Part shown: positions 32,838 through 42,732 of the stretch, in pieces | Numbering within the stretch: the stretch's first letter is position 1 | Layout: each line of letters starts with the position of its first letter | NCBI RefSeq assembly: GCF_030409845.1 | Contig: NZ_JAUFQQ010000003.1 | Location: 868,001 to 932,000, forward strand | Origin: Flavobacterium branchiarum | GTDB taxonomy: Bacteria; Bacteroidota; Bacteroidia; Flavobacteriales; Flavobacteriaceae | Direction of reading: 5' to 3' | DNA length: 64,000 nucleotides | Program-made: the position numbers and the translations under genes | Notes under the pieces: model-generated | Databases searched by the model: none | What the model was told of the DNA's origin: nothing | Seen by the model: the letters and a program-made list of their open reading frames with translations, nothing else

Positions 32838-34418
32838 ATGAATTTTATACCAGAGGAATACCAAATAAATACTCCATTGGTACAGGATACCTATCTTGTA
32901 AATGGAGAGTTAAAAAAATGGACAGGACAAACCACACCTGTATTTTCCGCAATCTCTTCTACAGAAAAATATACACCGACTCTATTGGGTTCTATTCCTT
33001 TTATGGGAGAACATGAGGCCATGGAAGTTGTTGAATCTGCAACTGCGGCTTATAATAAAGGACAAGGTTTATGGCCTACAATGAAAGTTGTAGATCGTAT
33101 AAAATGTATGGAGAATTTTGTCTCTCAAATGAAGACTACCCGTGCCGAAGTTGTAAAACTATTGATGTGGGAAATAGGAAAATCATTAGGAGATTCAGAG
33201 AAGGAATTTGATAGAACTGTGGAGTATATTTACGATACAATCGAAAGTTATAAGGAGTTAAATACGCGTGGAGCAAGTTTCTCTAAAGTGCAAGGAATAA
33301 ATGCCATGGTTCGAAGAGGGCCACTTGGAGTTGTATTGTGTCTTGGGCCTTATAATTATCCATTAAACGAAACGTTCTCTTTACTTATTCCAGCATTGAT
33401 TATGGGAAATCCTGTAATCTTTAAACCAGCAAAACATGGTGTTTTATTAATATCACCTTTGTTAGAAGCTTTTAGAAATAGTTTTCCAAAAGGAGTCATC
33501 AATATTGTTTATGGTAGAGGTAGAGAAGTAGCTTCGCCTATAATGAAATCTGGAAAAGTTGATATTCTAGCCTTAATAGGGAATAGTAAATCGGCTATTG
33601 CTTTACAAGATCAGCATCCGAATAAAAATAGATTGCGTTTAGTGTTAGGATTGGAAGCAAAAAATCCTGCAATAATTTTACCAGATGCCGATTTAGATTT
33701 GGCAATTCAGGAATGCATAACAGGAACATTGTCATTTAATGGTCAACGTTGCACAGCATTGAAGATTTTATATGTGCACGAATCTATAGCCGAAGAATTT
33801 AATAAACGCTTTGCAGCAAAAGTCGATGCTTTGGTATTTGGAAATCCGTGGGATAAATCGGTTTCGCTAACACCGCTTCCAGAGCCAGAAAAGCCACATT
33901 ATATACAAGAATTAATTCATGATGCAACGCATAAGGGAGCAAAAGTAATTAATGAAAAAGGAGGATTACATACAGAGAATTTTATATTCCCTGCCGTTTT
34001 ATTTCCTATAAATAAAAAAATGCGTGTTTATCACGAAGAACAATTTGGACCAGTTGTACCAATCTTAACTTTTAAGGATATTCAAGAACCTTTAAACGAT
34101 ATGGCTGAGTCTAATTACGGACAACAAGTAAGTTTGTTTGGTAAAGACATCAAAACTATTGCACCGCTTATCGATACATTGGTAAATTTAGTGTGCAGAG
34201 TAAACTTGAATAGTTCTTGTCAAAGAGGGCCAGATGTTTTTCCGTTTACAGGTCGTAAAGATTCGGCTGTAGGAACCTTAAGTATTCACGATGCCTTGCG
34301 TTCGTTCTCTATTAGAACCTTCGTAGCATCAAAAGATAATGATTACAATAATGCCATTTTGCAAGAATTATTAAATAGTAAAGAATCGAATTTTATAAAT
34401 ACCGATTATATCTTGTAG
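32838..34418 (+). CDS. gapN: NADP-dependent glyceraldehyde-3-phosphate dehydrogenase (ALDH family)
   Basis: A 526-aa aldehyde dehydrogenase of the GapN group, which oxidises glyceraldehyde 3-phosphate directly to 3-phosphoglycerate and makes NADPH. The catalytic Cys305 lies in [11 protein letters not shown], and the Glu region reads [19 protein letters not shown]. The cofactor loop is [32 protein letters not shown], and the typical [11 protein letters not shown] segment is present. The length (about 525) and the sequence [22 protein letters not shown] fit the Bacteroidota GapN type better than other ALDHs. It stands alone between two terminators. Confidence 0.88.
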   Translation: MNFIPEEYQINTPLVQDTYLVNGELKKWTGQTTPVFSAISSTEKYTPTLLGSIPFMGEHEAMEVVESATAAYNKGQGLWPTMKVVDRIKCMENFVSQMKTTRAEVVKLLMWEIGKSLGDSEKEFDRTVEYIYDTIESYKELNTRGASFSKVQGINAMVRRGPLGVVLCLGPYNYPLNETFSLLIPALIMGNPVIFKPAKHGVLLISPLLEAFRNSFPKGVINIVYGRGREVASPIMKSGKVDILALIGNSKSAIALQDQHPNKNRLRLVLGLEAKNPAIILPDADLDLAIQECITGTLSFNGQRCTALKILYVHESIAEEFNKRFAAKVDALVFGNPWDKSVSLTPLPEPEKPHYIQELIHDATHKGAKVINEKGGLHTENFIFPAVLFPINKKMRVYHEEQFGPVVPILTFKDIQEPLNDMAESNYGQQVSLFGKDIKTIAPLIDTLVNLVCRVNLNSSCQRGPDVFPFTGRKDSAVGTLSIHDALRSFSIRTFVASKDNDYNNAILQELLNSKESNFINTDYIL

Positions 34419-34441
34419 TAGCTATTTTTTAATGTTTAAAG

Positions 34442-34477
34442 CCGCCTTGATCCTTTTGGAATAAGGCGGTTTTTTTT
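34442..34477 (+). terminator. Intrinsic terminator after gapN
   Basis: CCGCCTT (34442-34448) pairs with AAGGCGG (34463-34469), with extra pairing inside (TCC with GGA), followed by eight T. It lies 24 bp downstream of the gapN stop. Confidence 0.88.
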
Positions 34478-34637
34478 GTTTGATTTAGAAAATGATTCTG
34501 TTTGTGTAATCAAGTTGTTTCTTTTGATGAAAATATAAGATAATAGGATAAATTTGAAGAATAGTTGTAACAATCTAATCACATTCAGAACTAATATAAG
34601 AATGCGATTTATAATTATCAAAACCAAATAACCAATT

Positions 34638-36521
34638 ATGAAAAGAAAAATACCTCAATTGCTATTGTTTGCATTTATATGCATGGCACAATATAGTTTT
34701 GCACAAGAATTATATATGCCAAGAAATGTAAAAGAAGCCTACACAAAAGGGACTCGTTCTATGGATGGAAAACCGGGTAAAAACTATTGGCAAAATCATG
34801 GGAAATACACAATAGATCTAACGGTTAATCCAGATACTAAAATTGTAAGCGGAACAGAAACTATCATTTATGAAAACAATAGTAGCGATACGTTACGGTA
34901 TTTACCCATTCGATTTGTAAATAATCTTCATAAGCCCTCTTCGCCAAGAGGAGGAAATGTTAGTGATGATTTCTTAAGTGATGGGTTAACAATTACATCT
35001 TTAAAAATTGAAGGCGAAACGTATAAAGAAGATGGTAGAAGTTGGGAAACAATAGGGCGAGTGAAAATGAATAAGCCAATGCTTCCTCACTCTAAAATCA
35101 CAATTAATATTGATTGGTATTATCCATTATCTAAAGAAAGTGGCAGAGAAGGACAAATAGATAACTCAACATTTTTTGTAGCGTATAGCTATCCTCGTGT
35201 TACGGTTTTTGATGATTATTATGGTTGGGATATGTTACCACATACAGACCGTCAAGAATTTTATAATGATTTTAATGATTATGTGTATTCTGTAAAAGCA
35301 CCTAAAAATTATGTGGTTTATGGAACAGGAGATTTATTGAATCCAGATGAGGTTTTACAACCAGAATTTGCAGCACGATTAAAAGAATCATATACTACAG
35401 ATGCCATTTTGCATATAGCAAATGAGCAAGAAATGAAAAGCGGTATTGTTACGAAGCAAGCCGATTGGAATACTTGGAAATTTGAGGCCAAAAATATTTC
35501 GGATGTTTGTTTTGGTTTAAGTGATCATTATCTATGGGATGCAAGCAGTGTTGTTGTAGATAATAAAACGAATCGTCGTGCGAGTGTTCAAGCTGCTTAT
35601 GATGTAAAAGGAACTGATTTTGTTGTTTCTGTAAAAAATAACAGATATGCATTAGATTGGTTTTCTAATAATTGGCCTGGAATTCCTTATCCGTTTTCTA
35701 AAATGACAGCTTTCCAAGGGTTTGCAGATATGGAATATCCAATGATGTGTAATGATTCTCAGATGGGAGATCCTGTTTTTGCACAATTAGTTCAAGATCA
35801 TGAAGTAGCACATTCTTATTTTCCTTTTTATATGGGAACAAACGAAACGCGTTATGCGTTTATGGATGAAGGTTGGGCTACTACATTTGAATATTTAATT
35901 GGTATATCGCAGCGAGGGAAGGAAGCCGCAGATGAATTTTATAAAAAGTTCCGAGTAAATAGGTACATTAATGATCCGTCAGCAGAACAAGATCAGCCAA
36001 TAATAGCAATGTCAACGCAAGTTTCGGGTGCAGGATATAGCAATAACGCGTATGGTAAATCATCATTGTCTTATTTAGCTTTAAAAGATTTGCTTGGTGA
36101 TGATCTTTTTAAAAAAACATTACATGCTTATATGGATAACTGGAATGGTAAGCACCCGATTCCTTGGGATTTTTTCAACTCATTCAATAGTGCTTCTGGA
36201 AAAAATCTGAATTGGTTTTTTAACAATTGGTTCTTCACTAATAATTATATTGATGTTGTTTTAGATAAAGTAGATACGAAAGCTAAAAAAACGGTTGTAT
36301 CTATTAAGAATAAAGGAGGTTTTGCAATTCCTTTTGATGTAACTATTATTTATGCAGATAATACAAAAGAAACAATTCATCAAACGCCTGCTATATGGGA
36401 AGCTGATCAGAAAAATGCTAGAGTTACTCTTAATGCTACCAAAAAAATTAAATCGATAACAGTTGATGGTGGGATTTTTGTAGATGCGACACCTCAGGAT
36501 AATACTTGGATGGCTAAATAA
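34638..36521 (+). CDS. Secreted M1-family zinc metallopeptidase
   Basis: A 627-aa exported peptidase. A signal peptide spans about 1-22 (cleaved after YSFAQ). An N-terminal beta domain (YTIDLTVNPDTKIVSGTETI) precedes the gluzincin core. The zinc site is HEVAH at 388-392 with the third ligand Glu411 in MDEGWATTFEYL, exactly the HExxH-x18-E spacing. The exopeptidase GxMEN loop is replaced by GFADMEYPMM, which still holds the M-E pair. It probably acts as a periplasmic or surface aminopeptidase. No type IX sorting domain is seen at the C-terminus. A terminator of the gapN gene lies upstream. Confidence 0.9.
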   Translation: MKRKIPQLLLFAFICMAQYSFAQELYMPRNVKEAYTKGTRSMDGKPGKNYWQNHGKYTIDLTVNPDTKIVSGTETIIYENNSSDTLRYLPIRFVNNLHKPSSPRGGNVSDDFLSDGLTITSLKIEGETYKEDGRSWETIGRVKMNKPMLPHSKITINIDWYYPLSKESGREGQIDNSTFFVAYSYPRVTVFDDYYGWDMLPHTDRQEFYNDFNDYVYSVKAPKNYVVYGTGDLLNPDEVLQPEFAARLKESYTTDAILHIANEQEMKSGIVTKQADWNTWKFEAKNISDVCFGLSDHYLWDASSVVVDNKTNRRASVQAAYDVKGTDFVVSVKNNRYALDWFSNNWPGIPYPFSKMTAFQGFADMEYPMMCNDSQMGDPVFAQLVQDHEVAHSYFPFYMGTNETRYAFMDEGWATTFEYLIGISQRGKEAADEFYKKFRVNRYINDPSAEQDQPIIAMSTQVSGAGYSNNAYGKSSLSYLALKDLLGDDLFKKTLHAYMDNWNGKHPIPWDFFNSFNSASGKNLNWFFNNWFFTNNYIDVVLDKVDTKAKKTVVSIKNKGGFAIPFDVTIIYADNTKETIHQTPAIWEADQKNARVTLNATKKIKSITVDGGIFVDATPQDNTWMAK

Positions 36522-36790
36522 TAATTTTAACCCTTGAGTGTAATTACTTCGTCAATTCGCATCGCTCGGATCGTAAAAATGGTATTTAACACATAGAGAC
36601 ATAGTTCCGATAGCTATCGGAATAGAAGTGATAACCAAAGATGGTTTAAGAAAAATATTTTTTTCGCATAGTCTTATGTGTTTTATTTTAAGTGAAACGC
36701 CTTTTCTAGACTATGTTAAGCTATGTTCCGATAACTATCGGAACTATGCGTGAAAAATAATTACGCCCAACGAATTAATCTTAGATTAAA
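36522..36790. repeat. Dispersed repeat with GTTCCGATAGCTATCGGAA palindromes
   Basis: The spacer opens with ATTACTTCGTCAATTCGCAT and CGCTCGGATCG (36543-36573). A palindrome of the form TTCCGATAGCTATCGGAA lies at 36606-36623, and a second (TTCCGATAACTATCGGAA) near 36727-36744; it closes with AATTACGCCCAACGAATTAA. A shorter relative occupies 40519-40640. The structure, a direct motif with an inverted partner around palindromes, looks like a non-coding mobile or REP-like element of this genome. No gene is present. Confidence 0.75.
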
Positions 36791-36837
36791 AACAACAAAA
36801 CCCGACAGTTTTCAAGGACTTGTCGGGTTTTGTTGTT
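36791..36837. terminator. Long bidirectional terminator between the M1 peptidase and yaaA
   Basis: A perfect 17-bp stem (36791-36807 with 36821-36837) with a 13-nt loop. It lies 16 bp from the yaaA stop and serves the minus strand best (T-rich arm GTTTTGTTGTT); it can also stop transcripts from the left. Confidence 0.85.
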
Positions 36838-36852
36838 ATAGTAAGTTTTCTT

Positions 36853-37611
36853 TTATCGTGTAAAAACTAAGTGATTTCCTTTAGAAAGATTACTATCAAA
36901 TTGGTAGCCTTCATAATTAAAGCCTTTTAAGTCATCAACAGTTTCTGCATTGGTATCTATAATATAGCGCACCATCATTCCTCTTGCTTTCTTGGCAAAG
37001 AAGCTAATTATCTTAAGTTTACCATCTTTATAATCTTTAAAATCCGGAGTGATTACAGGAACTTTTAACGCTTTAACATCAACAGCCGAGAAATATTCAG
37101 TACTAGCAAGATTTACAAAAAGTTCATCTTTTTTAAGCTCTTTGTTTAATGTTTTTGTAACCGTTTCTTTCCAGTATTCATATAGGTTTTTTGCTTCACC
37201 AATAGGTAATTTAGTTCCCATTTCTAATCGGTAGGCTTGAATTAAATCCAATGGTTTTAAGATTCCGTATAAACCAGATAATATGCGTAGTTTATCTTGT
37301 AAAATATCAAGTTTTTCTACAGGAATCGTATAAGCATCTAAACCTGTATAGACATCACCATCAAAAGTGAATATTGCAGGGCGAGCGTTATCGGGAGTAA
37401 ATGGAGTTTTCCATTCCTGATTACGTTCCCAATTTAGTTGTGCCAATTTATCAGAAATGTGCATTAGTTCAGATAATTCGGCAGGATTTTTTTGTTTTAA
37501 AACTTTATGAACTTGTCTAGCTTCTTTTAGTAAACTAGGTTCAGTATAATGAGAAGTTGGTAACTCTTTTTCGAAATTTAAAGATTTTGCAGGCGATATA
37601 ACAATTTTCAT
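36853..37611 (-). CDS. yaaA: YaaA-family peroxide stress protein
   Basis: A 252-aa cytosolic protein of the YaaA/DUF328 family, which lowers damage from iron and hydrogen peroxide in E. coli and binds DNA. Family marks are MKIVISPAKSLNFE at the start, FDGDVYTGLDAYTI (about 84-97), RILSGLYGILKPLDLIQAYRLEMGTKL (about 113-139) and FFAKKARGMMVRYII near 205. Length is normal. It is monocistronic, divergent from the tRNA nucleotidyltransferase gene. Confidence 0.95.
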   Translation of the reverse strand: MKIVISPAKSLNFEKELPTSHYTEPSLLKEARQVHKVLKQKNPAELSELMHISDKLAQLNWERNQEWKTPFTPDNARPAIFTFDGDVYTGLDAYTIPVEKLDILQDKLRILSGLYGILKPLDLIQAYRLEMGTKLPIGEAKNLYEYWKETVTKTLNKELKKDELFVNLASTEYFSAVDVKALKVPVITPDFKDYKDGKLKIISFFAKKARGMMVRYIIDTNAETVDDLKGFNYEGYQFDSNLSKGNHLVFTR

Positions 37612-37931
37612 TTTCTACTTTTTTGTATGGTCTCAAAAGTACAAATAGAAATCAAAAAAATAACAGATTATAGATTGATTTGTTTGATAGTATTATAGAA
37701 TCATTAAATGCATTGAATATGAAAAGGGTTGAATAAATGAGAAAAATAGTTTTATGAAGGTCTTGTTTTTTAGAAATGTTTCTTTTTTGAAGGAATTATG
37801 TAGTTTGAAATGCTAAAAAACAAAAAAAGTATGCTTTAGATTATAAAAGGCGTATAGTATGTTGTAAATTTGCGCGTGGTAAAATTATCTATATATTATT
37901 TTACTGTTATTTTATAAAAATTAGAGAATTC
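37612..37931. promoter_or_regulatory. Divergent spacer with a TAAATTTG promoter element for the tRNA nucleotidyltransferase gene
   Basis: No gene was seen in these 320 bp. A TAAATTTG -7 element lies at 37865-37872 on the plus strand, giving a leader of about 50 nt before the GTG start. Nothing else stands out. Confidence 0.5.
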
Positions 37932-39359
37932 GTGGCTAAAAAAATAAATTATAAAGATGCTCTGCAGAATAAAATTTTCGAAATTATCTCGCAAGCTTCT
38001 CAAGAACTTAATGTAGAGAGTTATGTAATCGGAGGGTTTGTAAGAGACTTGCTTTTAAATCGAGATTCCAAAAAAGACATTGATATAGTTGCAGTAGGAA
38101 GTGGAATTGAATTGGCATTAAAAGTTTCAGAATTACTACCAAAGAAACCAAAAGTTCAGGTTTTTAAAACATACGGAACAGCAATGTTGCGTTTTGAAGA
38201 TACCGAAATTGAATTTGTTGGAGCACGAAAAGAATCCTACCATTTTGATAGTCGAAATCCTGTTGTAGAGAACGGGACACTTCAAGACGACCAAAATCGC
38301 CGTGATTTGACTATAAATGCATTAGCATTATCATTAAACGCAGCTACTTTCGGAGATTTATCAGATCCTTTTGATGGATTAACCGATTTAGAAAATAAAG
38401 TTGTCAAAACTCCTCTTGATCCAGATATTACTTTCTCTGATGATCCATTACGTATGTTACGTGCCATTCGATTTGCAAATCAACTAGGATTTGAAATTGA
38501 AGAAAACTCATTAAATTCAATTACTAAAAACGCAGAACGAATCAATATCATTTCGGGAGAGCGAATTGTCGATGAATTAAATAAAATCCTTTCTACAGAT
38601 AAACCTTCAATTGGTTTTTTATTGTTGTTTCAAACAGGACTTCTAGATATTATTTTGCCTGAATTGACAGCTTTGAATCAGGTTGAAGAAATAGAAGGAC
38701 ATACACATAAAAATAACTTTTACCATTCACTTGAGGTTGTTGATAATATTTGTCCAAATACCGATGATGTTTGGTTGCGTTGGTCTGCTTTATTGCACGA
38801 TATTGGAAAAGCACCAACGAAACGTTTTAACAAAAAACAAGGATGGACCTTTCACGGACATGAGTTTTTAGGTGGTAAAATGGTCAAAAAAATATTTGAG
38901 CGTTTGCATATGCCATTGAATAACAAAATGAAGTTTGTGCAAAAGATGGTAATCATGAGTTCACGACCAATTGTATTATCACAAGACATTGTAACAGATA
39001 GTGCTGTGCGTCGTTTGGTTTTTGATGCTGGTGAAGATGTAGAGAGTTTAATGATTCTATGCGAAGCTGATATTACAACCAAGAATCCAAATAAGTTTAA
39101 GAAATACCATAAAAACTTTGAAATTGTACGAAGAAAAATCGTTGAGGTAGAAGAGCGCGATCATGTTCGTAATTTTCAACCACCAATTTCGGGAGAAGAG
39201 ATTATGGAGATCTATAATCTAAAGCCTTCTAAAGAAATCGGAATGTTAAAAGAAGCTATTAAGGAAGCTATCCTTGAAGGTGAAATTCCAAATGAATACG
39301 AAGCAGCATATGAATTTATGCTGAAAAAAGGAGAGAAGTTGGGATTGAAAAAAGTTTAA
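37932..39359 (+). CDS. tRNA nucleotidyltransferase (CCA-adding type) with HD domain
   Basis: A 475-aa protein starting with GTG. The class II nucleotidyltransferase head carries GGFVRDLLL (34-42) and the metal-binding pair Asp49/Asp51 (KKDIDIV). RRDLTINALAL and DPLRMLRAIRFANQLGFEIE are the other polymerase-beta-like marks. The C-terminal half has an HD phosphohydrolase domain (LLHDIGKAP near 285). It adds or repairs the CCA end of tRNAs. An ATG does not occur before the catalytic head, so the GTG at 37932, giving MAKKINYKDALQNKIFEI, is the likely start. Confidence 0.93.
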   Translation: MAKKINYKDALQNKIFEIISQASQELNVESYVIGGFVRDLLLNRDSKKDIDIVAVGSGIELALKVSELLPKKPKVQVFKTYGTAMLRFEDTEIEFVGARKESYHFDSRNPVVENGTLQDDQNRRDLTINALALSLNAATFGDLSDPFDGLTDLENKVVKTPLDPDITFSDDPLRMLRAIRFANQLGFEIEENSLNSITKNAERINIISGERIVDELNKILSTDKPSIGFLLLFQTGLLDIILPELTALNQVEEIEGHTHKNNFYHSLEVVDNICPNTDDVWLRWSALLHDIGKAPTKRFNKKQGWTFHGHEFLGGKMVKKIFERLHMPLNNKMKFVQKMVIMSSRPIVLSQDIVTDSAVRRLVFDAGEDVESLMILCEADITTKNPNKFKKYHKNFEIVRRKIVEVEERDHVRNFQPPISGEEIMEIYNLKPSKEIGMLKEAIKEAILEGEIPNEYEAAYEFMLKKGEKLGLKKV

Positions 39360-39450
39360 AGTAACCGAGGTTCTAAGTTGTAAAGACTAAAGACTGATGT
39401 GTGAAAATATAGGTAGCGGACTTTTAAAGTTCATTTATTAACCCAAAATG

Positions 39451-39473
39451 GAGATGTACTAATGCTACATCTC
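39451..39473 (+). promoter_or_regulatory. Hairpin just upstream of the heme A synthase start
   Basis: GAGATGTA (39451-39458) pairs perfectly with TACATCTC (39466-39473) around a 7-nt loop, 11 bp ahead of the ATG at 39485. No T-run follows, so it is not a terminator. It could affect translation; no known element is recognised. Confidence 0.4.
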
Positions 39474-39484
39474 AAGTGAAAAAA

Positions 39485-40513
39485 ATGAAAAGAGAAAATA
39501 AATCAGTAATCATTTGGCTTTTGTCAGGATGTTTTTTATTGTTTTTAATGGTTGTTGTAGGAGGGATTACCCGATTAACAAACTCAGGTTTATCAATGAC
39601 CGATTGGCATTTGGTAACAGATACTTTTCCGCCTATGAGTGAGGAAAAATGGCATGAGGCTTTTGAACAATATAAAAAGTTTCCAGAATATCAAAAAATT
39701 AATATTCATAACGATTTCCAGCTTTCAGATTATAAAATGATTTATTTCTGGGAATGGTTTCACCGTTTCATAGGGCGTATTATTGGTTTGGTTTTCTTTA
39801 TTCCATTTGTTTATTTCTTAATTAAGAAAAAATTAGATAGGGCTACAATAAAAAAATCGATTGTTCTTTTGGCAATGGGAGCTTTTCAAGGTTTCTTAGG
39901 ATGGTTCATGGTGAGAAGTGGTTTAATAGACAATCCAGATGTAAGTCATTTTAGACTTTCATTGCACTTAACTTTTGCTTTTGTAACCTTTGCTTACACA
40001 TTATGGGTGGCATTGGATTTAATTTATCCAGAGAGAAATAAAATCACCGTTAATGTGACACTTCGTAATATTGCTAGAATAGCATTAGTTTTTCTTTTAA
40101 TACAAATTATTTATGGAGGATTTGTAGCGGGTTTAAATGCGGGATTAATTCATAATCATTGGCCATTAATGAGTGATGGAGAGTTTATTCATGAATCAGT
40201 TTTTATAGAGCAACCCACACTTATCAAGAATTTAATAGAAGGTAAAAGTGGTGTGCAGTTTGTACACAGAACATTTGCTTATGTTGTTGTGGCTATTATA
40301 CTTTTCTTATATTTTAAAAGTACCCAGTTTGCGCTCAACAAAACTCAAGCTATTGGGATTAAAGTATTAGTTATTTGTGTGTTCTTACAGTTTATTTTAG
40401 GCGTTTTTACACTTTTATATCATGTACCACTTGCATTAGGATTAATTCACCAAATAATGGCGTTTTTCCTTTTGAGTGCAATGACATACACATTACACAG
40501 ATTAAGCAAATAG
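39485..40513 (+). CDS. ctaA: Heme A synthase (CtaA/Cox15 family)
   Basis: An inner-membrane protein with about eight helices that oxidises heme O to heme A for cytochrome c oxidases. Signatures are GGITRLTNSGLSMTDWHLV (about 23-41), FWEWFHRFIGRIIGL with the heme His (about 86-100), FQGFLGWFMVRSGL (about 136-149) and VPLALGLIHQIMAFFLLSAM. I prefer the ATG at 39485 (MKRENKSVII, 342 aa); a GTG three codons earlier, at 39476, is also possible. It is type 2 in look, with the tandem helix bundle. It is not in an operon with oxidase genes here. Confidence 0.93.
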   Translation: MKRENKSVIIWLLSGCFLLFLMVVVGGITRLTNSGLSMTDWHLVTDTFPPMSEEKWHEAFEQYKKFPEYQKINIHNDFQLSDYKMIYFWEWFHRFIGRIIGLVFFIPFVYFLIKKKLDRATIKKSIVLLAMGAFQGFLGWFMVRSGLIDNPDVSHFRLSLHLTFAFVTFAYTLWVALDLIYPERNKITVNVTLRNIARIALVFLLIQIIYGGFVAGLNAGLIHNHWPLMSDGEFIHESVFIEQPTLIKNLIEGKSGVQFVHRTFAYVVVAIILFLYFKSTQFALNKTQAIGIKVLVICVFLQFILGVFTLLYHVPLALGLIHQIMAFFLLSAMTYTLHRLSK

Positions 40514-40518
40514 AACCT

Positions 40519-40640
40519 GTTGGTGCAATTACTTCGGTAATTAGATTCGCTCGGGTCGCAAAATAGCATTTAATACATAAACACATAGTTCCGATAGCTA
40601 TAGGAACTATGTGCGAAAATAATTACGCAAAACGAGTTAA
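40519..40640. repeat. Second copy of the palindromic dispersed repeat
   Basis: AATTACTTCGGTAATTAGAT and CGCTCGGGTCG, then AGTTCCGATAGCTATAGGAACT (40587-40608), then AATTACGCAAAACGAGTTAA mirror the element at 36522-36790 but in a shorter form, with one mismatch in the palindrome. It is non-coding. Confidence 0.7.
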
Positions 40641-40711
40641 ATAAATATTAATTTTATTCGTAAATTACAACTGACTATATTGTCGCAACTCTTTTGTTTA
40701 TAAGAACATAG

Positions 40712-41491
40712 ATGTCAAAACTTGCTGCACAAGATAAATTTTATGATTTATCAGATTACGGAAGACCTTTAGGAAGGTTTTTTGCAAAAAAGTTACAAAA
40801 TACACGGTTTACACCAATTGATGTAACATTGCTTTTTGGAATCTCTGGACTAGTTGCGATTTATTGTATTCTGGAAAATTACTTTTATTTAGCTGGTTGC
40901 TTTATAATATTAAAATCAATTATAGATGCAGCCGATGGAGAATTGGCACGTATAAAAAATACTCCATCCTATACAGGAAGATATCTTGATAGTATATTTG
41001 ATATCATCTTGAACTTCTTGTTTTTGATAAGTATATGTCATGTTTCTAAAACAAGTTTACCGATTACATTACTTGCCTTTTTCTGCATTCAGTTACAAGG
41101 TACTTTGTATAATTACTATTATGTGATTTTACGAAATAAATCAGTGGGAGGAGATACAACGAGTAAGATTTTTGAAAATAAAATTCCAAGGGCCTTACCT
41201 GGTGAAGATCAAAAAATAGTGACTTTTTTACATCAAGTTTATATGATTGTTTATGGTCTTTTTGATAAAATAATTCACGCACTCGATAGCGACGCTTATA
41301 AAGCAAAAACGTTTCCACATTGGTTTATGACCTTTGTTTCTTTATACGGTTTAGGCTTTCAGTTGTTACTTATTGCACTTATGTTGGCAATGGATGGTAT
41401 CGAATATATTGCTCCTTTTTTTATTGGTTACTCCGTTTTAATATTTGTGATGATAGGAATTAGAAAATATTTCTATCCTATTCAAAAGTAA
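40712..41491 (+). CDS. CDP-alcohol phosphatidyltransferase family protein
   Basis: A 259-aa integral membrane enzyme of phospholipid synthesis. The complete catalytic motif D75-G-x2-A79-R80-x8-G89-x3-D93-x3-D97 is visible, with an additional Asp72. The second half has hydrophobic segments (about 200-250). The family swaps CMP on CDP-diacylglycerol (or a similar donor) for an alcohol head group; which one is not evident. The N-terminus has one soluble stretch (YDLSDYGRPLGRFFAKKL) preceding the first helix. It converges on the LytTR regulator gene, 2 bp apart at the stops. Confidence 0.92.
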   Translation: MSKLAAQDKFYDLSDYGRPLGRFFAKKLQNTRFTPIDVTLLFGISGLVAIYCILENYFYLAGCFIILKSIIDAADGELARIKNTPSYTGRYLDSIFDIILNFLFLISICHVSKTSLPITLLAFFCIQLQGTLYNYYYVILRNKSVGGDTTSKIFENKIPRALPGEDQKIVTFLHQVYMIVYGLFDKIIHALDSDAYKAKTFPHWFMTFVSLYGLGFQLLLIALMLAMDGIEYIAPFFIGYSVLIFVMIGIRKYFYPIQK

Positions 41492-41493
41492 TA

Positions 41494-42261
41494 TTATCCA
41501 ATCCAGTTTTTAAAATCAGAAACTTTCTCACGACTTACAATTACTTCATCTTCCTTATAAGTAGGTAAGATTATTTTTAAACGAGAATTACTGTATAGTA
41601 CAATCTCTTTAATGGCAGGAAGCGGAACAATAAACTTTCGACTCACACGATAAAAATCTTTTGGATCAAGCTCTTGCTCCAAAATTTCTAAGGTTGTATC
41701 TATTAAGTAATTTCGATTATCAAAAGTGTGTAAATAAGTTCCTTTGTTTTCACTAAAAAAACATTCTATTTCATCCGTTCCAATAACTTTTAGATGTTGT
41801 CCAATTTTAACAGTAAATCTTTTTTTGTAAACTTTCTCAAAAGGATTTGAAAGCATTTTTTTGATCTGTTCAAAATCAATTCCAATATTTTGACTAGGCG
41901 CTTCTGTTTTTGGCAAACGAGATTTGAATTTAGTAACTGCTACATCTAAATCATCCTCATCTATAGGTTTTAAAAGATAATCGATGCTGTTGAGTTTAAA
42001 AGCTTTTAAAGCATATTCATCATAAGCAGTTGTAAAAATGATAGCGCTTTTAATATCGATTTTTTCAAAAATTTCAAATGACAATCCATCAGATAATTGA
42101 ATGTCAAGAAAAATTAAATCTGGATGTTCATTTTTAGAAAACCAATCAATCGCTTCTACAACAGAATGAAGCATTACAGTTACTGGAACGTCTATTTTAT
42201 CAAGTTTGCGTTGTAATAACCGAGCAGCTGGTTTTTCGTCTTCTATAATTATTGTTTTCAT
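41494..42261 (-). CDS. LytTR-family response regulator
   Basis: A 255-aa two-component regulator. The receiver domain (1-120) has the acidic pocket IEDEK, the phosphorylated Asp53 in DLIFLDIQLSDG, and Lys in LLKPIDEDDL. The LytTR DNA-binding domain (about 145-255) carries RFTVKIGQHLKVIGTDEIECFFSENKGTYLHT and FYRVSRKFIVPLPAIKEIVLYSNSRLKI. It is the last gene of an operon with a LytS-like kinase and two 2TM-domain proteins. It should be phosphorylated by that kinase. Confidence 0.95.
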   Translation of the reverse strand: MKTIIIEDEKPAARLLQRKLDKIDVPVTVMLHSVVEAIDWFSKNEHPDLIFLDIQLSDGLSFEIFEKIDIKSAIIFTTAYDEYALKAFKLNSIDYLLKPIDEDDLDVAVTKFKSRLPKTEAPSQNIGIDFEQIKKMLSNPFEKVYKKRFTVKIGQHLKVIGTDEIECFFSENKGTYLHTFDNRNYLIDTTLEILEQELDPKDFYRVSRKFIVPLPAIKEIVLYSNSRLKIILPTYKEDEVIVSREKVSDFKNWIG

Positions 42262-42357
42262 TTTGGTTTGGCAATAGGTTTGGTTGGCTAAAAGTAGTAG
42301 TTAAAATTTAATTGGAAATGAATTTCAATCTTTTTATTTAGTTCTAAATGCGATAAA

Positions 42358-42708
42358 TTATTCCCATTTAGTATTGGCTTCTTTTTCCATGTATTCTTTT
42401 ATTTTTCTTTCTTCCCAATTCATGCTAAAAAATAAATCTTTTCCAAAAACGGATATTGCATGTATAACTAGACCAATTCCCCAAAACAAAGTTGTTGAGA
42501 AATTTTCCCATCTCCAGAATTCTTCATTCCCAAATATTCCATGGTTTGTGTCTGGAATCAGAATGAATATGTTTACCAGGATATATACAGCTAAGTGTGT
42601 ATAGAAACCTTTTATTCTCTTTACTCTTTTATAAGCCAAGTTATAACGTTCATCATTTGTAGTGTTGTCGTTATAATTATCAAATAGCTGTCTTCTAAAT
42701 CGTCCCAT
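42358..42708 (-). CDS. 2TM-domain protein
   Basis: A 116-aa membrane protein with one 2TM domain: a basic YKRVKRIKGFYTHLAVYILVN entry helix (about 27-47), a short FGNEEFWRWENFST loop, a second helix (TLFWGIGLVIHAISVFGKDLF) and a charged tail (NWEERKIKEYMEKE). The same module ends the kinase two genes upstream and occurs twice in the next gene upstream. Its job is unknown; partners of LytS-type kinases are likely. Confidence 0.85.
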   Translation of the reverse strand: MGRFRRQLFDNYNDNTTNDERYNLAYKRVKRIKGFYTHLAVYILVNIFILIPDTNHGIFGNEEFWRWENFSTTLFWGIGLVIHAISVFGKDLFFSMNWEERKIKEYMEKEANTKWE

Positions 42709-42732
42709 TTTGTTTTATTTAATTTTAAAAAA

